Positions 47,509 through 58,737 of a stretch of DNA of 64,000 nucleotides are shown here, one piece after another (within the stretch, counting starts at the first letter, position 1; each line of letters opens with the position of its first letter). The stretch covers positions 83,077 to 147,076 of the forward strand of contig JADJDT010000016.1 of the NCBI GenBank assembly GCA_016702545.1, read 5' to 3'. The position numbers were made by a program, and so were the translations under genes. The notes below the pieces were generated by a model. It was not told the DNA's origin and searched no databases. It saw only the letters and a program-made list of their open reading frames with translations. The DNA is from Pseudomonadota bacterium. GTDB taxonomy: Bacteria; Myxococcota_A; Polyangia; GCA-2747355.

Positions 47509-48585
47509 GGCGCCCAGCAGCAGCAAGCCGAGAGCGCCGCGCGTGCCCGGGGTGTCGGCCCTTTGCGCCGCGGCGTCCGTCGCGGGCGATCGCAGCGCGC
47601 AGCCGCCGCCGCGGGGGCTGACGTCGACGGGCTCGCAGCGCTTGGGGTCCTTGGCCAGCGGGTAGGTCTGGCAGATCCCGTGCACGTCACCCACCTCGGG
47701 GCTGCGCTTCTTGGTCTCGCCCGTGCTTGCGTTCGGGTACATCGTGGCCTCGGTCACGGCCTCGCTCAGCCCGCGGCCCGAGCAGGAGGGGATCGGCTGG
47801 CCGCTGTTGTCCAGCGGCACCGGCCTGCGCTGGCCATCGTCGCAGGTGTGGTCGAGACCCATCACATGACCGAGCTCGTGGGTCAGCACGTTCTCCACGT
47901 CGGTCAGGCCGCGCTCTCCCCCGGTGGAAAAGGTGAAATGCTGGCCGTTGAGGTAGATGTCCGCGTCGTAGATCCGGCCGTAGTCGGCGCTCGTCGGTTG
48001 ATCGTTGAAGAAGACGATCGTGATCGCGGAGGCGCCGGTCGCGGCCGGTCCGTCGCCCGCCTTGAGCGACTGCCAGTCGTCCTCGATCCAGCTCACGACG
48101 TTCTCGTTGGGGCCCTGGCGGTCGAAGCCGGGCTTGGCATCGGCGCTGGGTTCGAGCACCTTCAGCCGCAGGAAGGAGCAGGCCTGCGTCGCCGCGGTCC
48201 AGTTGGCCACGGCCCGGTTCAGGGCCTCGAGCTCGCTGTCGTCGGCGACATCGGCGCTGCCCGCGACGTTGGCGCGCATGATCACGCAGTTGCTGCGCAT
48301 CCAGCGCAGGGGCCGCGGCGGATCGCCCGTGCTGTAGGTCGGCACGTAGTACAGGCTGGGGTCAACCGCGGCGACGGGCGGGCTGCTATCGGTGCTCGCC
48401 GGCGGGGTCGCTGTCGCGTCGGAGCCAAGGTCGTTGGCCGCGCCGGCCGGCCCGCCGATGCCCTGCAAGGCCACGCACGCGAAGAGCGCGACCAGGCCGC
48501 CGGGCCGTGATCCCGGGTGACCGCTGTAGTGTGGCTCTCGTCGGGTGGAGCCGCGGGCCGCGCGGGTCGAGGGGGTCGGGCGCAT
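47446..48585 (-). CDS. Matrixin-like secreted zinc metalloprotease with MYXO-CTERM-like tail
   Basis: 379 residues from ATG 48585, AAGG before it. A signal segment (GGLVALFACVALQGIGGPAGA) is followed by a metzincin domain (PLRWMRSNCVIMRANVAGS, DIYLNGQHFTFSTGG) with the zinc motif VLTHELGHVMGLDH (HExxHxxGxxH) and a Met-turn region in EATMYPNAS. The C-terminus has GGGCALR, a spacer, a hydrophobic helix (ALGLLLLGALLALG) and LRRRR. This Cys/helix/Arg layout fits the MYXO-CTERM sorting signal, which anchors or exports proteins in myxobacteria. The 3' end overlaps the convergent UPF0182 gene by ~63 bp. It follows the 48660 gene on the same strand. Confidence 0.9.
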   Translation of the reverse strand: MRPTPSTRAARGSTRREPHYSGHPGSRPGGLVALFACVALQGIGGPAGAANDLGSDATATPPASTDSSPPVAAVDPSLYYVPTYSTGDPPRPLRWMRSNCVIMRANVAGSADVADDSELEALNRAVANWTAATQACSFLRLKVLEPSADAKPGFDRQGPNENVVSWIEDDWQSLKAGDGPAATGASAITIVFFNDQPTSADYGRIYDADIYLNGQHFTFSTGGERGLTDVENVLTHELGHVMGLDHTCDDGQRRPVPLDNSGQPIPSCSGRGLSEAVTEATMYPNASTGETKKRSPEVGDVHGICQTYPLAKDPKRCEPVDVSPRGGGCALRSPATDAAAQRADTPGTRGALGLLLLGALLALGRLRRRRLDGRGDRRP

Positions 48586-48659
48586 GCTTGCCTTGTCTCC
48601 GGTGCGCGCCCGGCGCGTCAGAGACGCACGAGGCGGGGGCGGCGAACGAACGACGGGGT

Positions 48660-49346
48660 TCACTCGGTCGCGGCTGGCCGAGCCCAGGTCGGACGACAGC
48701 GGTCCGTCGTCCGGGCGCAGGCGCTGACGGTCTCGCGCACCTGCGCGACGAGCGCGTCGAGCAGCAGCGCCCCGCTGGCGCTCGTGGCGGTGGCCAAGGT
48801 ACTGGCACGCACGGCGCTCGTCGTCGCTGTCGCGGCCGGCGGTGGCGCGCTCAAGGTCAGGCCGTCGAGCGTCCGCTGCGCCACGCGGCGACCGCTGGCA
48901 TCGCGCGTCAGCAGGTAGGCGCCTTGGCGCATGCCGACCACGCGCAGTCGGCCGGCGCCGGCGCCCTGCGCAAAGAGCAGGAGCTGTTGCCCGGGCGGCA
49001 GCTCGGTGCTCCCGGCCACCCGCATGCCGATGCCCTCGACGCTGCCGCCGAGCTCGCGCATCACCACCGTGCCCACGCCTGCGTGGCCGTCCAGCGCCTG
49101 GTCGATGCGCACGACAGTGTCGGTCACGATGAAGCGGCCGTCTTCGGTCCAGCGACTCTCGGCACTGACGGCGGTGCCGATGAAGATGCGCTGGGCCGCG
49201 CCCACGAGGTCGCGCAGGCTCATCCGGGGCATCACGGTGGCGGTGGCAGGTGCGGACGCGACCAACACGCTGGCGGTGCCGACCAGCCAGAGCGCGAAGC
49301 TGCGAGGCAAACGGGTCACGACCTGCAAGGATAGCGACCGCCTCAA
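48660..49346 (-). CDS. Secreted protein of unknown family
   Basis: 228 residues with an N-terminal signal peptide (FALWLVGTASVLVASAPATA). The mature part is beta-rich (RDLVGAAQRIFIGTAVSAES, FIVTDTVVRIDQALDGHAGVG, GMRVAGSTELPPGQQLLLFA) and ends in an Ala/Thr-rich helical region with two Cys. The pattern recalls small exported beta-barrel-like domains that are often coded next to matrixin or similar metalloproteases in myxobacteria. It is 74 bp upstream of the matrixin gene on the same strand, so the two may be co-transcribed and it might inhibit or guide the protease. That link is inference. Confidence 0.72.
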   Translation of the reverse strand: MRRSLSLQVVTRLPRSFALWLVGTASVLVASAPATATVMPRMSLRDLVGAAQRIFIGTAVSAESRWTEDGRFIVTDTVVRIDQALDGHAGVGTVVMRELGGSVEGIGMRVAGSTELPPGQQLLLFAQGAGAGRLRVVGMRQGAYLLTRDASGRRVAQRTLDGLTLSAPPPAATATTSAVRASTLATATSASGALLLDALVAQVRETVSACARTTDRCRPTWARPAATE

Positions 49347-49467
49347 GGTCGGTCAAATGCCTCTTGCACCGTGTGGTGCAGCGCTTGGCGTACCGCCTGT
49401 TCCGGAAGGTCAGGTCGCTGCGGCGTCCGGTGAGGGGCCCAAGCGACGCTCGTGCTAGAGTCGCCGC

Positions 49468-50157
49468 ATGGCGCAGCCAACGTCGGGGCCGACCTCGCGG
49501 CCCGAGGATCGCCGCGTCTTCCAGCGACACGAGGTCTGCGTGCCGGTGCTCGTCCGGGTGCTCGACGAGCGGGGCCAGCAGGTCATCAGCGATCCGGGCT
49601 TCGGCCTCGTGCGCGATGTCTCCGCCGGGGGCTTGCGCTTCGAGGTGCTGGGCGAGCTGGCGGAGCGGCTCAGCGGGGCTACGCCCGGCGCTGGGCAGGT
49701 CGAGCTGCGCTTCGTTCCACCGACCCTGGCCGCCTTGCCTGCCGCGCGCGGGCGGGTGCGCTGGACGCGGCCCAACGCCGATGGCGTCGGCTGGGCCGCG
49801 GGACTGCAGTACGGCGCCTCGGCGGCGCAGACCCAGGAGGAGCTGCTCGCGGCGCTGATCGGCTACGGCGGCTCGCCGGTGCGGAGCACGCTGGGACCGC
49901 GCGTGCGCCTGCTGCTGGTGGGTGGGCTGCTCGCGGCTGCCTTTGCCGGGGGGGCGCAGCTCGGCAGCGGGCAGCACGAGGGTCGCCTGCGGCGCGAGCG
50001 TCGCCTGGAGCGACAGGTCGAGGCGCTGCAGGAGGAGCAGGCGAGCTGCGCGCAGCAAACGAACGCGGTCTGGCGGCGCCACGCCGAGCTCCGGCTGCAG
50101 CTCGATCGCTGCCGGCGATCCGCCGCGGCGGCTCCTGACGGCACCCGCCCGCGATAG
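49468..50157 (+). CDS. PilZ-domain protein with membrane helix and coiled coil
   Basis: 229 residues. The N-terminal ~115 residues carry PilZ signatures for c-di-GMP binding: RRVFQRHEVCVPV (RxxxR) and VRDVSAGGLRFEV (DxSxxG), then VRWTRPNADGVGWAAGLQY. One membrane helix (LLLVGGLLAAAFAGGAQLG) follows, with a C-terminal coiled coil (RRERRLERQVEALQEEQASC). The order PilZ-membrane-coil puts the ligand domain in the cytosol. It may relay c-di-GMP to the envelope; partner unknown. Confidence 0.88.
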   Translation: MAQPTSGPTSRPEDRRVFQRHEVCVPVLVRVLDERGQQVISDPGFGLVRDVSAGGLRFEVLGELAERLSGATPGAGQVELRFVPPTLAALPAARGRVRWTRPNADGVGWAAGLQYGASAAQTQEELLAALIGYGGSPVRSTLGPRVRLLLVGGLLAAAFAGGAQLGSGQHEGRLRRERRLERQVEALQEEQASCAQQTNAVWRRHAELRLQLDRCRRSAAAAPDGTRPR

Positions 50158-50211
50158 ATGCCTTCCATTGAGCGGGCCGCCCGCGCTAAGATGCCGCCAC
50201 CACGCTTAGCC

Positions 50212-51762
50212 ATGAGGTCTTTCGCCATGAGGCTCGTTGCCCTTCGTTGGATGGTCCTGACCGCGCTGCTCGGCAGCTCGGCCTGCTCCGCGCTGCTCGA
50301 CACGGACGCCTTGAAGACGGAGCCTGCGGGCGACGGCGGCGCGCGGGATCGCGGCTTGGCCGACGGCCGCGCGCGGGATCGGGGGGTGGTCGCCGACCGC
50401 GGCATACGTCCCGACGCAGCCGTGCCCACGGTGGCGTTGACACTGGCGGCCGCCAGCGGCGCCGTGTTGACCCAGATGAACGTCACGGGCCCAGCGCAGA
50501 CCGGCGCGGCGATCGTCTTCACGCTGCGCAACACGGGCACCGCCGCGACGGCCGGCGTCCCGCTGCCCACGCTCTCCAATCTCGCCAACTTCGCGGTGAT
50601 CACGAACGCGTGCGGGGCCGCCCTCGCCGCGAACGCGAGCTGCACCTTCTCCGTGGGGCCGAAGGCGACGACCAATGGCCCATACAACGCCACGCTGCGC
50701 GTGACCTCGGGCAGCGCCAGTTCGAACACGCTGACCCTCGAGGGCACGGCCAGCGGCTTCACCGTGCCCCCCGTGCTCAGCCTCAGCGCGGCCAGCGGCG
50801 CGGTGCTCGATGCGATGAACGTCACCGCGCCGGGGCCCAACGGCGCGCCGATCACCTTCACGGTGCGCAACACGGGCAGCACGGCGATGGCGGCGGCCGT
50901 GGTCATCACCTTGGCCAGCCCGACGCACTTCCTCGTGGAGACCAATACCTGCACGGCCGCGCTCGCCGCGAACGCGACCTGCACCTTCGTGGTGCGCCCC
51001 ACGGCGACGGCCAACGGCAGCTACGAGTCGAGCCTACAGGTCGCGGTGGGCGAGACCGCCTCGAACCCCTTGACCCTCAGTGGGACGGCGAGCGGCTTCG
51101 CGCCGGCCGTAACGCTGACGCCGAGCGCGGACCAGACGGGGATGAACGTGACGCCGGGGGCGAACCCCGGCGCGGCCGTGACCTTCACCGTCCGGAACAC
51201 GGGCAGCGCGCCGACGACGGTGGCCCCGACGGTGGTGCTCTCCAGCACGACGAACTTCGAGGTCTCAGTGAGCACCTGCACGGCGGTGCTCGCCGCGGCC
51301 GCGACCTGCACCTTCGGTGTGCGGCCGAAGGCGACGGCCGATGGCGCCCTCAGCGGCACGGTGCAGGTGACCGCGGGCACGGACGTCAGCTCAGGGACGG
51401 TGAACCTGAGCGGCACGGCGAGCGGTTTCGGCCCGGCCGTGAGGCTGACGCCCGCTTCGGCGCAGACGGGGATGGACGTCACTCTCGCGGCGAACCCCGG
51501 TGCGGCGGTGACCTTCACCGTCGAGAACACCGGTACGGCGCCGACGACGGCCGCCCCGAATGTGGTCCTCTCCAACACGACGAACTTCGAGGTTTCGGCC
51601 GACACCTGCACCGTGGTGCTCGCCGCCCAGGCGACGTGCACCTTTGACGTCAAGCCGAAGGCGACGGTGGACGGGGCCTTCAGCGGCACGGTGCTGGTAA
51701 ACGCCGGCACCGGCGTCAGCTCGGCGCCAGTGAGCCTGTCCGGCACGGCCACCGGCTTGTAG
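50212..51762 (+). CDS. Surface lipoprotein with four choice-of-anchor-D-type repeats
   Basis: 516 residues from ATG 50212, which puts the lipobox (LTALLGSSAC) at residue 25; starts at 50158 and 50227 are alternatives. An Asp/Arg/Gly-rich spacer (ARDRGLADGRARDRG) follows. Then four ~105-residue repeats, each with TFTVRNTGS-type and C-x-A-x-L-A-A-x-A-x-C-T-F strands (for example FAVITNACGAALAANASCTF), i.e. choice-of-anchor D/HYDIN-type Ig-like domains with a conserved Cys pair. The repeats are also alike at DNA level, so recent duplication is likely. Probably an outer-surface adhesin. It follows the PilZ gene directly. Confidence 0.86.
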   Translation: MRSFAMRLVALRWMVLTALLGSSACSALLDTDALKTEPAGDGGARDRGLADGRARDRGVVADRGIRPDAAVPTVALTLAAASGAVLTQMNVTGPAQTGAAIVFTLRNTGTAATAGVPLPTLSNLANFAVITNACGAALAANASCTFSVGPKATTNGPYNATLRVTSGSASSNTLTLEGTASGFTVPPVLSLSAASGAVLDAMNVTAPGPNGAPITFTVRNTGSTAMAAAVVITLASPTHFLVETNTCTAALAANATCTFVVRPTATANGSYESSLQVAVGETASNPLTLSGTASGFAPAVTLTPSADQTGMNVTPGANPGAAVTFTVRNTGSAPTTVAPTVVLSSTTNFEVSVSTCTAVLAAAATCTFGVRPKATADGALSGTVQVTAGTDVSSGTVNLSGTASGFGPAVRLTPASAQTGMDVTLAANPGAAVTFTVENTGTAPTTAAPNVVLSNTTNFEVSADTCTVVLAAQATCTFDVKPKATVDGAFSGTVLVNAGTGVSSAPVSLSGTATGL

Positions 51763-51851
51763 CGCCGCCCCTCAGCGCGCGCCCGCCAGCAGCGACCCGT
51801 CGCGCAACGCGCCCATTCCCCGACCCCCTTCTTCGCAGCACGGAGCATTCC

Positions 51852-53354
51852 ATGGCAGCCGATCGCGTCCGGGTGCGGATCGCACCCAGTCCCACCGGGG
51901 ATCCTCATGTCGGCACGGCCTACGTCGCGCTCTTCAACTACGCCTTCGCCAAACACCACGGTGGCGACTTCGTCCTGCGGATCGAGGATACGGATCGCGC
52001 GCGTTCGAGCCGCGCCTCCGAGGAGGCGATCCTGCGCAGCCTGCGCTGGCTCGGGCTGCGCTGGGACGAGGGCCCCGACGTCGGCGGCCCCTGCGGGCCC
52101 TATCGCCAGTCCGAGCGCGCCGCGATCTACCGCGAGCACGCCGAGCTACTGCTCGAGCGCGGCCACGCCTATCGCTGCTTCTGCTCGGCCGAGCGCCTCG
52201 AGCGCCTGCGCGAGCGGCAGCGCGCCGCCAAGACGCCGCCCGGCTACGATGGTCAGTGCCGTGAGCTGAGCGCCGACGAGGTGGCCGTCCAACTCGCCGC
52301 TGGGGCCGCGCACACCGTGCGCCTGAAGATGCCGCGCACGGGCGAGGCGGTCTTCGACGACCAGCTCCGCGGTACGATCCGCATGCCCTTTGCCCACAGC
52401 GACGACCAGGTGTTGCTGAAGAGCGACGGGCTCCCGACCTACCATCTGGCCAACGTCGTCGACGATCACCTGATGGCGATCTCGCACGTGGTGCGCGCCG
52501 AGGAGTGGATCCCTTCGGTGCCGAAGCACCTGCGGCTCTACGAGGCCTTCGGCTGGCAGCCGCCGCGGATGGTGCATCTGCCGCTCTTGCGCAACAACGA
52601 CAAGAACAAGAGCAAGATCTCCAAGCGCCGCAATCCGGTCAGCCTCGACTATTACCGCGAGGCGGGCATCCTGCCGCAGGCGATGCTCAACTTCCTCGCG
52701 CTGATGGGGTGGTCGTTCGGCGGCGACCAGGAGAAGTTCACGCTCGAGCAGATGATCGAGCGCTTCGATCTGGCCCCGGGCAGCGTTGGGCTGGGTGGGC
52801 CGGTCTTCGACCTCGAGAAGCTCTCCTGGCTCAACGGGCTCTATCTGCGCGACCTGAGCGATGAGCAGCTCGTCGACCAGCTGATCGCGTGGCGCCTCAA
52901 TCGCGATTACTTCTTGCGCCTGGCGCCGCTGGTGCGGGAGCGCATTCGGCGCTTCGACGAGTTCGTGCCGCTGACCGAGTTCTTCTTCAGTGGCGACCTC
53001 GAGCTCGGCGCCGTGGGGCAGCAGCTCGTGCCGAAGAAGCGCAGCGCGCGCGATACGGCGGCGGTGGTCGACGCGCTGACGGACGAGCTCGACGGTGTGC
53101 GCGACTGGCTTCCCGAGGCGCTCGAGCCGGTGCTGCGCGCCTGCTGTGAGCGCCTGCAATGGACCTCGCGCGAGGTCTTCATGATCGTGCGCATCGCAGT
53201 CAGCGGGCGCGCGGCCTCCCCGCCGCTCTTCGATACGATGGTCGCGGTCGGTCGCGACCTCTGTCGTCGGCGCCTGCGACAGGCGGCCCTCTGGCTGCGG
53301 GCTCAGCCCCACACCGAGCCGGCGGTCGCGGCGGCGCCGGGGCCCAAGGGCTGA
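51852..53354 (+). CDS. gltX: Glutamyl-tRNA synthetase
   Basis: 500 residues, full length. It charges tRNA-Glu (and, if non-discriminating, tRNA-Gln). The HIGH-like motif is IAPSPTGDPHVGTAYVALFN, with FVLRIEDTDRARSS; the KMSKS-like motif is KSKISKRRNPVSL. YHLANVVDDHLMAISHVVRAEEW marks the Rossmann end. The C-terminal anticodon-binding helices end in a variable Ala/Pro tail. The CPBP gene begins 8 bp after its stop, so the two are probably co-transcribed. Confidence 0.96.
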   Translation: MAADRVRVRIAPSPTGDPHVGTAYVALFNYAFAKHHGGDFVLRIEDTDRARSSRASEEAILRSLRWLGLRWDEGPDVGGPCGPYRQSERAAIYREHAELLLERGHAYRCFCSAERLERLRERQRAAKTPPGYDGQCRELSADEVAVQLAAGAAHTVRLKMPRTGEAVFDDQLRGTIRMPFAHSDDQVLLKSDGLPTYHLANVVDDHLMAISHVVRAEEWIPSVPKHLRLYEAFGWQPPRMVHLPLLRNNDKNKSKISKRRNPVSLDYYREAGILPQAMLNFLALMGWSFGGDQEKFTLEQMIERFDLAPGSVGLGGPVFDLEKLSWLNGLYLRDLSDEQLVDQLIAWRLNRDYFLRLAPLVRERIRRFDEFVPLTEFFFSGDLELGAVGQQLVPKKRSARDTAAVVDALTDELDGVRDWLPEALEPVLRACCERLQWTSREVFMIVRIAVSGRAASPPLFDTMVAVGRDLCRRRLRQAALWLRAQPHTEPAVAAAPGPKG

Positions 53355-53362
53355 GGCCAGCG

Positions 53363-54331
53363 ATGCTCGGAGCTTGGCGTCAAGCGGGCGTGTCGCAGGC
53401 TCAGCTAGCGGCGCTGCTGGCCTATCACCTGGGCGTCCATCTCGTGCTCTACCGGCACCAAGCGCTGGGTGCTGGTTTGCTGGTGCTCGGCCTCGCGATC
53501 TTCGCCCGCCCGCTCGGTCGGCTGCTCGACCACGCCCTAGTCGGGAGCTGGCGCGTACTCGATGCCGAGGCCGCCGCCGAGCGCGCTGCCGACCCACCGG
53601 GCAGCTTCGATCGTCAGCCGTTGGTCGTGCTGGTGACCAGTGCCGTGGTGCTGACGCTGATCGAGTACTACGGCACGCGCGGCGTCTTCATCGACCTCGT
53701 CGACCGCTACCTACCGACGTTGCGTCAGCAGCGTCACTGGGAGCTCTACGGCTACGTCTACTGGTCGGGATTTCGGCTTTGCGCCTATGGGCTCCTGCCC
53801 TGGCTCGCCCTCCACCTGCTGCTGCGCCCTGGCGCGCGCCTGCGCGATTGCGGGCTGGCGTGGCGTGGACTGACCCAGCACCTGTGGCTCTACGTCGCGC
53901 TCTTCGTCTTCATCCTGCCGCCGATCGTGGTCGCCTCGTTCACGCGACCCTTCCAGCACACCTACCCCTTCTATGACCTGGCAGCCCGGAGCTGGGGCGA
54001 CTTCCTCGCCTGGGAGCTGCTCTACGGTGCCCAGTTTTTCGCGCTCGAGCTCTTCTTTCGGGGCTTCATGATCCATCGGCTCAAGCGGGCGCTCGGATCG
54101 CACGCGATCTTCGTGATGGCGCTGCCCTACTGCATGATTCACTACAACAAGCCGATCGCCGAGGTGCTGGGGGCGGTGGTGGCGGGCAGCGTGCTCGGGA
54201 CGCTCAGCCTCCGCACCCGGTCGATCTGGTGTGGTTGGTTGATCCACGTCAGCGTGGCCGTGACGATGGACCTCCTGTCCCTTCTTCACAAGACAGGATG
54301 GCCGGGCAACCCACAGTTTGTTGGCTCTTGA
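53363..54331 (+). CDS. CPBP-family intramembrane protease
   Basis: 322 residues from ATG 53363, eight bases after gltX. About eight membrane helices. The motifs are ALELFFRGFMIHRLKRAL (in place of EExxxR), PYCMIHYNKPIAEVLGAVV (His/Lys) and CGWLIHVSVAVTMDLLSLL (HxxxxxMD). The first Glu of the usual EExxxR pair is Leu here (LELFFRG), so activity is uncertain. This form resembles the longer CPBP proteins of myxobacteria. Substrate unknown. Start chosen because it is the first Met after gltX and gives a hydrophobic N-terminus. Confidence 0.85.
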   Translation: MLGAWRQAGVSQAQLAALLAYHLGVHLVLYRHQALGAGLLVLGLAIFARPLGRLLDHALVGSWRVLDAEAAAERAADPPGSFDRQPLVVLVTSAVVLTLIEYYGTRGVFIDLVDRYLPTLRQQRHWELYGYVYWSGFRLCAYGLLPWLALHLLLRPGARLRDCGLAWRGLTQHLWLYVALFVFILPPIVVASFTRPFQHTYPFYDLAARSWGDFLAWELLYGAQFFALELFFRGFMIHRLKRALGSHAIFVMALPYCMIHYNKPIAEVLGAVVAGSVLGTLSLRTRSIWCGWLIHVSVAVTMDLLSLLHKTGWPGNPQFVGS

Positions 54332-54753
54332 ATACGTCTGCGAGAAACGCGAGAAAGCAAATCATTATCAATTGATGAGATATTGATGCCAGATTATTAA
54401 AAGTGGTGAACTTCATATTGCCGCAAGGTAAAGACGTCGCGATGCGCCCCCTCTACTAGCGGCCACCGGCGTCTCGCGGCGGGCCGCACGCTGATCGCCT
54501 GGCCGGCCGCGGACGGCCCGCGGCCACAGCGCTACTCCCCGCCCGCGCTCCCAGAGACTCGCCAAGCTCCGCCGAGCTTTTGACGAACTTTTACAATGTG
54601 GTGACAACTCCCACCCACCCTTCCGCTAGAACGGCACCACCGGCGAGGCTACCGGCGAGCGGCGGAGGCCGCCGCGTTTGGGCGCGCCGCCGGCTGAGTC
54701 GACGGGAACGTCGAGTCGAGAGGCTGCCTGAGTCGAGAGGGAGTGACCGGACC
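54332..54753. other. Intergenic region, AT-rich
   Basis: A 422-bp gap. Bases 54355-54425 are far more AT-rich than the rest of the window, and 54580-54610 (TTTTACAATGTGG) is a second AT patch. No gene or RNA fold is recognised. It contains the putative promoter below and a long leader for the GT2 gene. Confidence 0.6.
54372..54400 (+). promoter_or_regulatory. Putative sigma-70-type promoter of the GT2 gene
   Basis: TTGATG and TATTAA are 17 bp apart in the AT-rich patch (four of six matches each to the consensus). Transcription would start near 54407, leaving a ~345-nt leader before the GT2 start. Confidence 0.42.
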
Positions 54754-56223
<1,470 letters not shown>

Positions 56224-56346
56224 GGGGCGCTAAGCGTGCCGACGAGCGTCGCGCTTGCCTTCTGGGCGAAACGCGGTAGCCTTGCACCTCGGCGCCGACC
56301 GCAGGCGCGGGCTGGGCTCGTAGAATATGACTCGTAGAATGTCTCG

Positions 56347-56699
56347 GGGGGCGACCCGGTTTCGACGGGGGTGAACGAAGCGAGGGCTGCAGGCGGAGGG
56401 TCTCTGTCACCTCCTTAATCCGACGGGGAACTATCAAACGCGAACTCCACAGAGTACGCACTAGCTGCCTAGTGCAGCTAGCGTCCTACCAGCTCTCCCG
56501 TCTGTGACGGTTGGCTAGGGCGTCATCGGACAGGCTAGCCAAGGGCTCCTACGGTCGGGCCGGCGGCGAAACAACAGGCCGTATGGCCTCGAGGCAGCCA
56601 GCCGGCAGGCGGCCTCGAGGTGACGAAAACCGCCGGCTAAGCTTGTAGACGTCTTCGTATTCGCACCTTCGGACGCGGGTTCGACTCCCGCCGCCTCCA
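56347..56699 (+). ncRNA. ssrA: tmRNA (ssrA)
   Basis: GGGGGCG (56347-56353) pairs with CGCCTCC (56692-56698, one G-U) as the acceptor stem; GACCCGGTTTCGACGGG and T arm GCGGGTTCGACTCCCGC are typical. The tag frame begins at GCG 56440 and encodes ANSTEYALAA then TAG (56470), the expected A-L-A-A degradation end. It rescues stalled ribosomes with SmpB. CCA is not encoded. Its 3' end is a common integration site, and repeats start 6 bp further on. Confidence 0.96.
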
Positions 56700-56704
56700 C
56701 ATAT

Positions 56705-56850
56705 CTTCCGCTGCAGCGCGCGCTTGGCGTGCTGGTCTTCCGCTACAGCGCGCGCTTGGCGTGCTGGTCTTCCGCTACAGCGCGCGCTTGGCGTGCTGGT
56801 CTTCCGCTACAGCGCGCGCTTGGCGTGCTGGTCTTCCGCTACAGCGCGCC
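56705..56850. repeat. 32-bp tandem repeat, about 4.5 copies, next to tmRNA
   Basis: Unit CTTCCGCTACAGCGCGCGCT followed by TGGCGTGCTGGT, at 56705, 56737, 56769, 56801 and a partial copy at 56833. There are no spacers, so it is not a CRISPR. The unit contains the perfect palindrome AGCGCGCGCT. A diverged copy lies at 58873 in the same orientation. Confidence 0.93.
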
Positions 56851-56981
56851 CACCGCAAACCAGAAACCGCGCGCCGCTGGGTCGCTCGGCGGGGACCCCA
56901 GAGGAGCACAACGTCTTCGTCGCCCTCGGTCGGGGCGGGGGGGCCGGGTATAGGGTGCCGCTGGAGCGGCGGTGGTGGGCC

Positions 56982-58737
56982 TTATGGGGCCGTGGCGAAG
57001 GGGGCCGTGGCGAAGGGCGTATAATTTACGATGCCGCGGGAATTGTCGTCGTAGAAATCTCTGATCTTGGACGCGATGGTTCCGGCGTCCGTCGTGCCCC
57101 ACCAGTTTCCGACCGCGCTAACGTTGACGCCCGCTATGCTGTCGAAGGCCCAGAGGGCGGAGTCTTCGATGTTGTTGCCGGACAGGGTCCGCTCCCACGC
57201 GCTGCCAGAGTTGCCGAGGACGATGTTGCGGTCGCAGCGACGAATCGTATTTCCCGTGACCGCCTGCTGACCCAGACCGCCGCTCGATACGGCCATCCCC
57301 ACCGACCCCGCTACCGACTCACAGTCGACATACGAGTAGCGCGCGCCGTCCTCCGCCAGACCCGCGGCCGTCACGTTGCCGAGGAAGCTACAGCCGTAGA
57401 TGGGGCCCGACGAGTTGTCGATACCGCTGGTGTTGCGGACGAAGGAGGAGTAGCCGACGACGCCGTATTGGTAGTAGGCCACCCCGCTGTCGTTGTTGAT
57501 GAAGCGACTGCGGACGACCGGAATCTTGATATAGCCATAGCTCGACAGGCCACCGGCGTTGTTCCTGAACAGGCAGTCCTGGATTTTGTACACGGTCTCG
57601 GCACCGTTGCCGGCCACACCGACCCAGGCGTGCTCGACGACGGCGTGGCGGAGCGCGACGCTGGCGCCGCTCGCCACCCCGGTGGGGCTCAGCCCGCTCC
57701 AACTCGCGCGCGCGGCGTCGAGCGGGTGGGCCGAGGTCAGGCGGATGGGGTGCTCCCGGGTGCCGATCGCCACGAGATGGCCGCCTGACGCGAGCGAGAT
57801 GCCGGCGCCGTTCGCGAAGCGCACCTGCGTTCCCGGCGCGATCGTGAGCGTGGCGGAATTAACGACCAGCGGGCCCGTGACGAGGTAGGGGCCGTCGTCG
57901 GGACGCCAGGTCGTGTCGGTCGCGACGCCGAGCGCGGGTTGCACTGGCGTGAGCGCGGGTGTGGTAACCGACTTGGGCGCGGCCGGGGCGGAGGCTCCCG
58001 TGGCGCCGAAGGCGGCCACTCGGTAGTGCAGCGTCGTCGCGGCCTCGGCGTTGAAGTCCGAATAGGTGGTCACGTTCGGGCCGGTTGAATCCAGCGCGAC
58101 GAAGGCCGCGCCGTCCGCACTGCGCTCGATCTGGAAGCCGTCCTCGTTCGACGAGTTGTCGGTCCAGGTCAGCGTTACGACCCAGCCCGACACCGCCGTC
58201 ACGCTCAGCGTGCTCGGGGCCGACGGCAGGCCGGCCGCGGGCGTGGTGACGGTGGTCGTGCCCGAGTAGGCCGACTCTGCGAAGGCACGCGCGCCCGGCG
58301 CAACGTTCTGGGACGAGGACATAGGAATAGGCCTTATAGGTGTAGGTCGTGCCGGGAGTCGTCCACGCACTGTCGAGGAAGCTCGCCTCGTCCCAAGGCG
58401 CGCTCCCGACGATCTCCCACCGGCCACCGCTCGCCTGCCGAGCAATGGCGACTCCCGCCCATGCGTCCGCGGGATCCCGCGCTGGCAGGGCGGTCCAGGT
58501 CAGGCGCACGACCCGCGGCGCGATCGCGGCCGCCGCGAGCCCTCCGGGCGTCGTCGGCGCGGGGTGAGTAGCGCCTCCGTCACCGCTGTCCGAGCCAGCG
58601 TCGATCGCCACCCCCGTGTCCGGATAACTTACTCTGACGTCCTGTTCCACAGGAGGGATGCTCTGCTCGCGCTGCTCGGTGCAGCCCAACAGGGCGAAAG
58701 TCGCCAGTCCGATCCACCGCGCGGCGCGCATCGACAT
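56982..58737 (-). CDS. Lipoprotein with two fibronectin-III-like domains and a right-handed beta-helix (one frameshift)
   Basis: ~585 residues. The N-terminus MSMRAARWIGLATFALLGCT has a lipobox. Two Fn3-like domains follow (PGGLAAAAIAPRVVRLTWTA; PSTLSVTAVSGWVVTLTWTDN ... HYRVAAFG). The C-terminal ~300 residues are a parallel beta-helix of the right-handed/NosD type: LTIAPGTQVRFANGAG, HAVVEHAWVGVAGNG, CLFRNNAGGLSSYG, RFINNDSGVAYYQYG, SFVRNTSGIDNSSG and NTIRRCDRNIVLGNSG. The first Fn3 part and the rest are in different frames, joined near 58318-58322; one missing base would restore YKAYSYVSSQNVAPG. Probably a surface carbohydrate-binding protein. It is flanked on both sides by copies of the 32-bp repeat. 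Confidence 0.8.

Noticed and set aside
47446..50082. One very long minus-strand frame (878 codons)
   Set aside because: Only the last 379 codons (from ATG 48585) are matrixin. The rest overlaps the secreted-protein gene in another frame and the PilZ gene on the other strand.
56705..56850. Possible CRISPR array
   Set aside because: Units are directly adjacent with no spacers, and no cas genes are present.
56679..58460. Direct repeat of the tmRNA 3' end as the far attachment site
   Set aside because: The only similar stretch seen (GACTCCCGCCCATG near 58449) is short and lies inside the lipoprotein gene, so probably chance.
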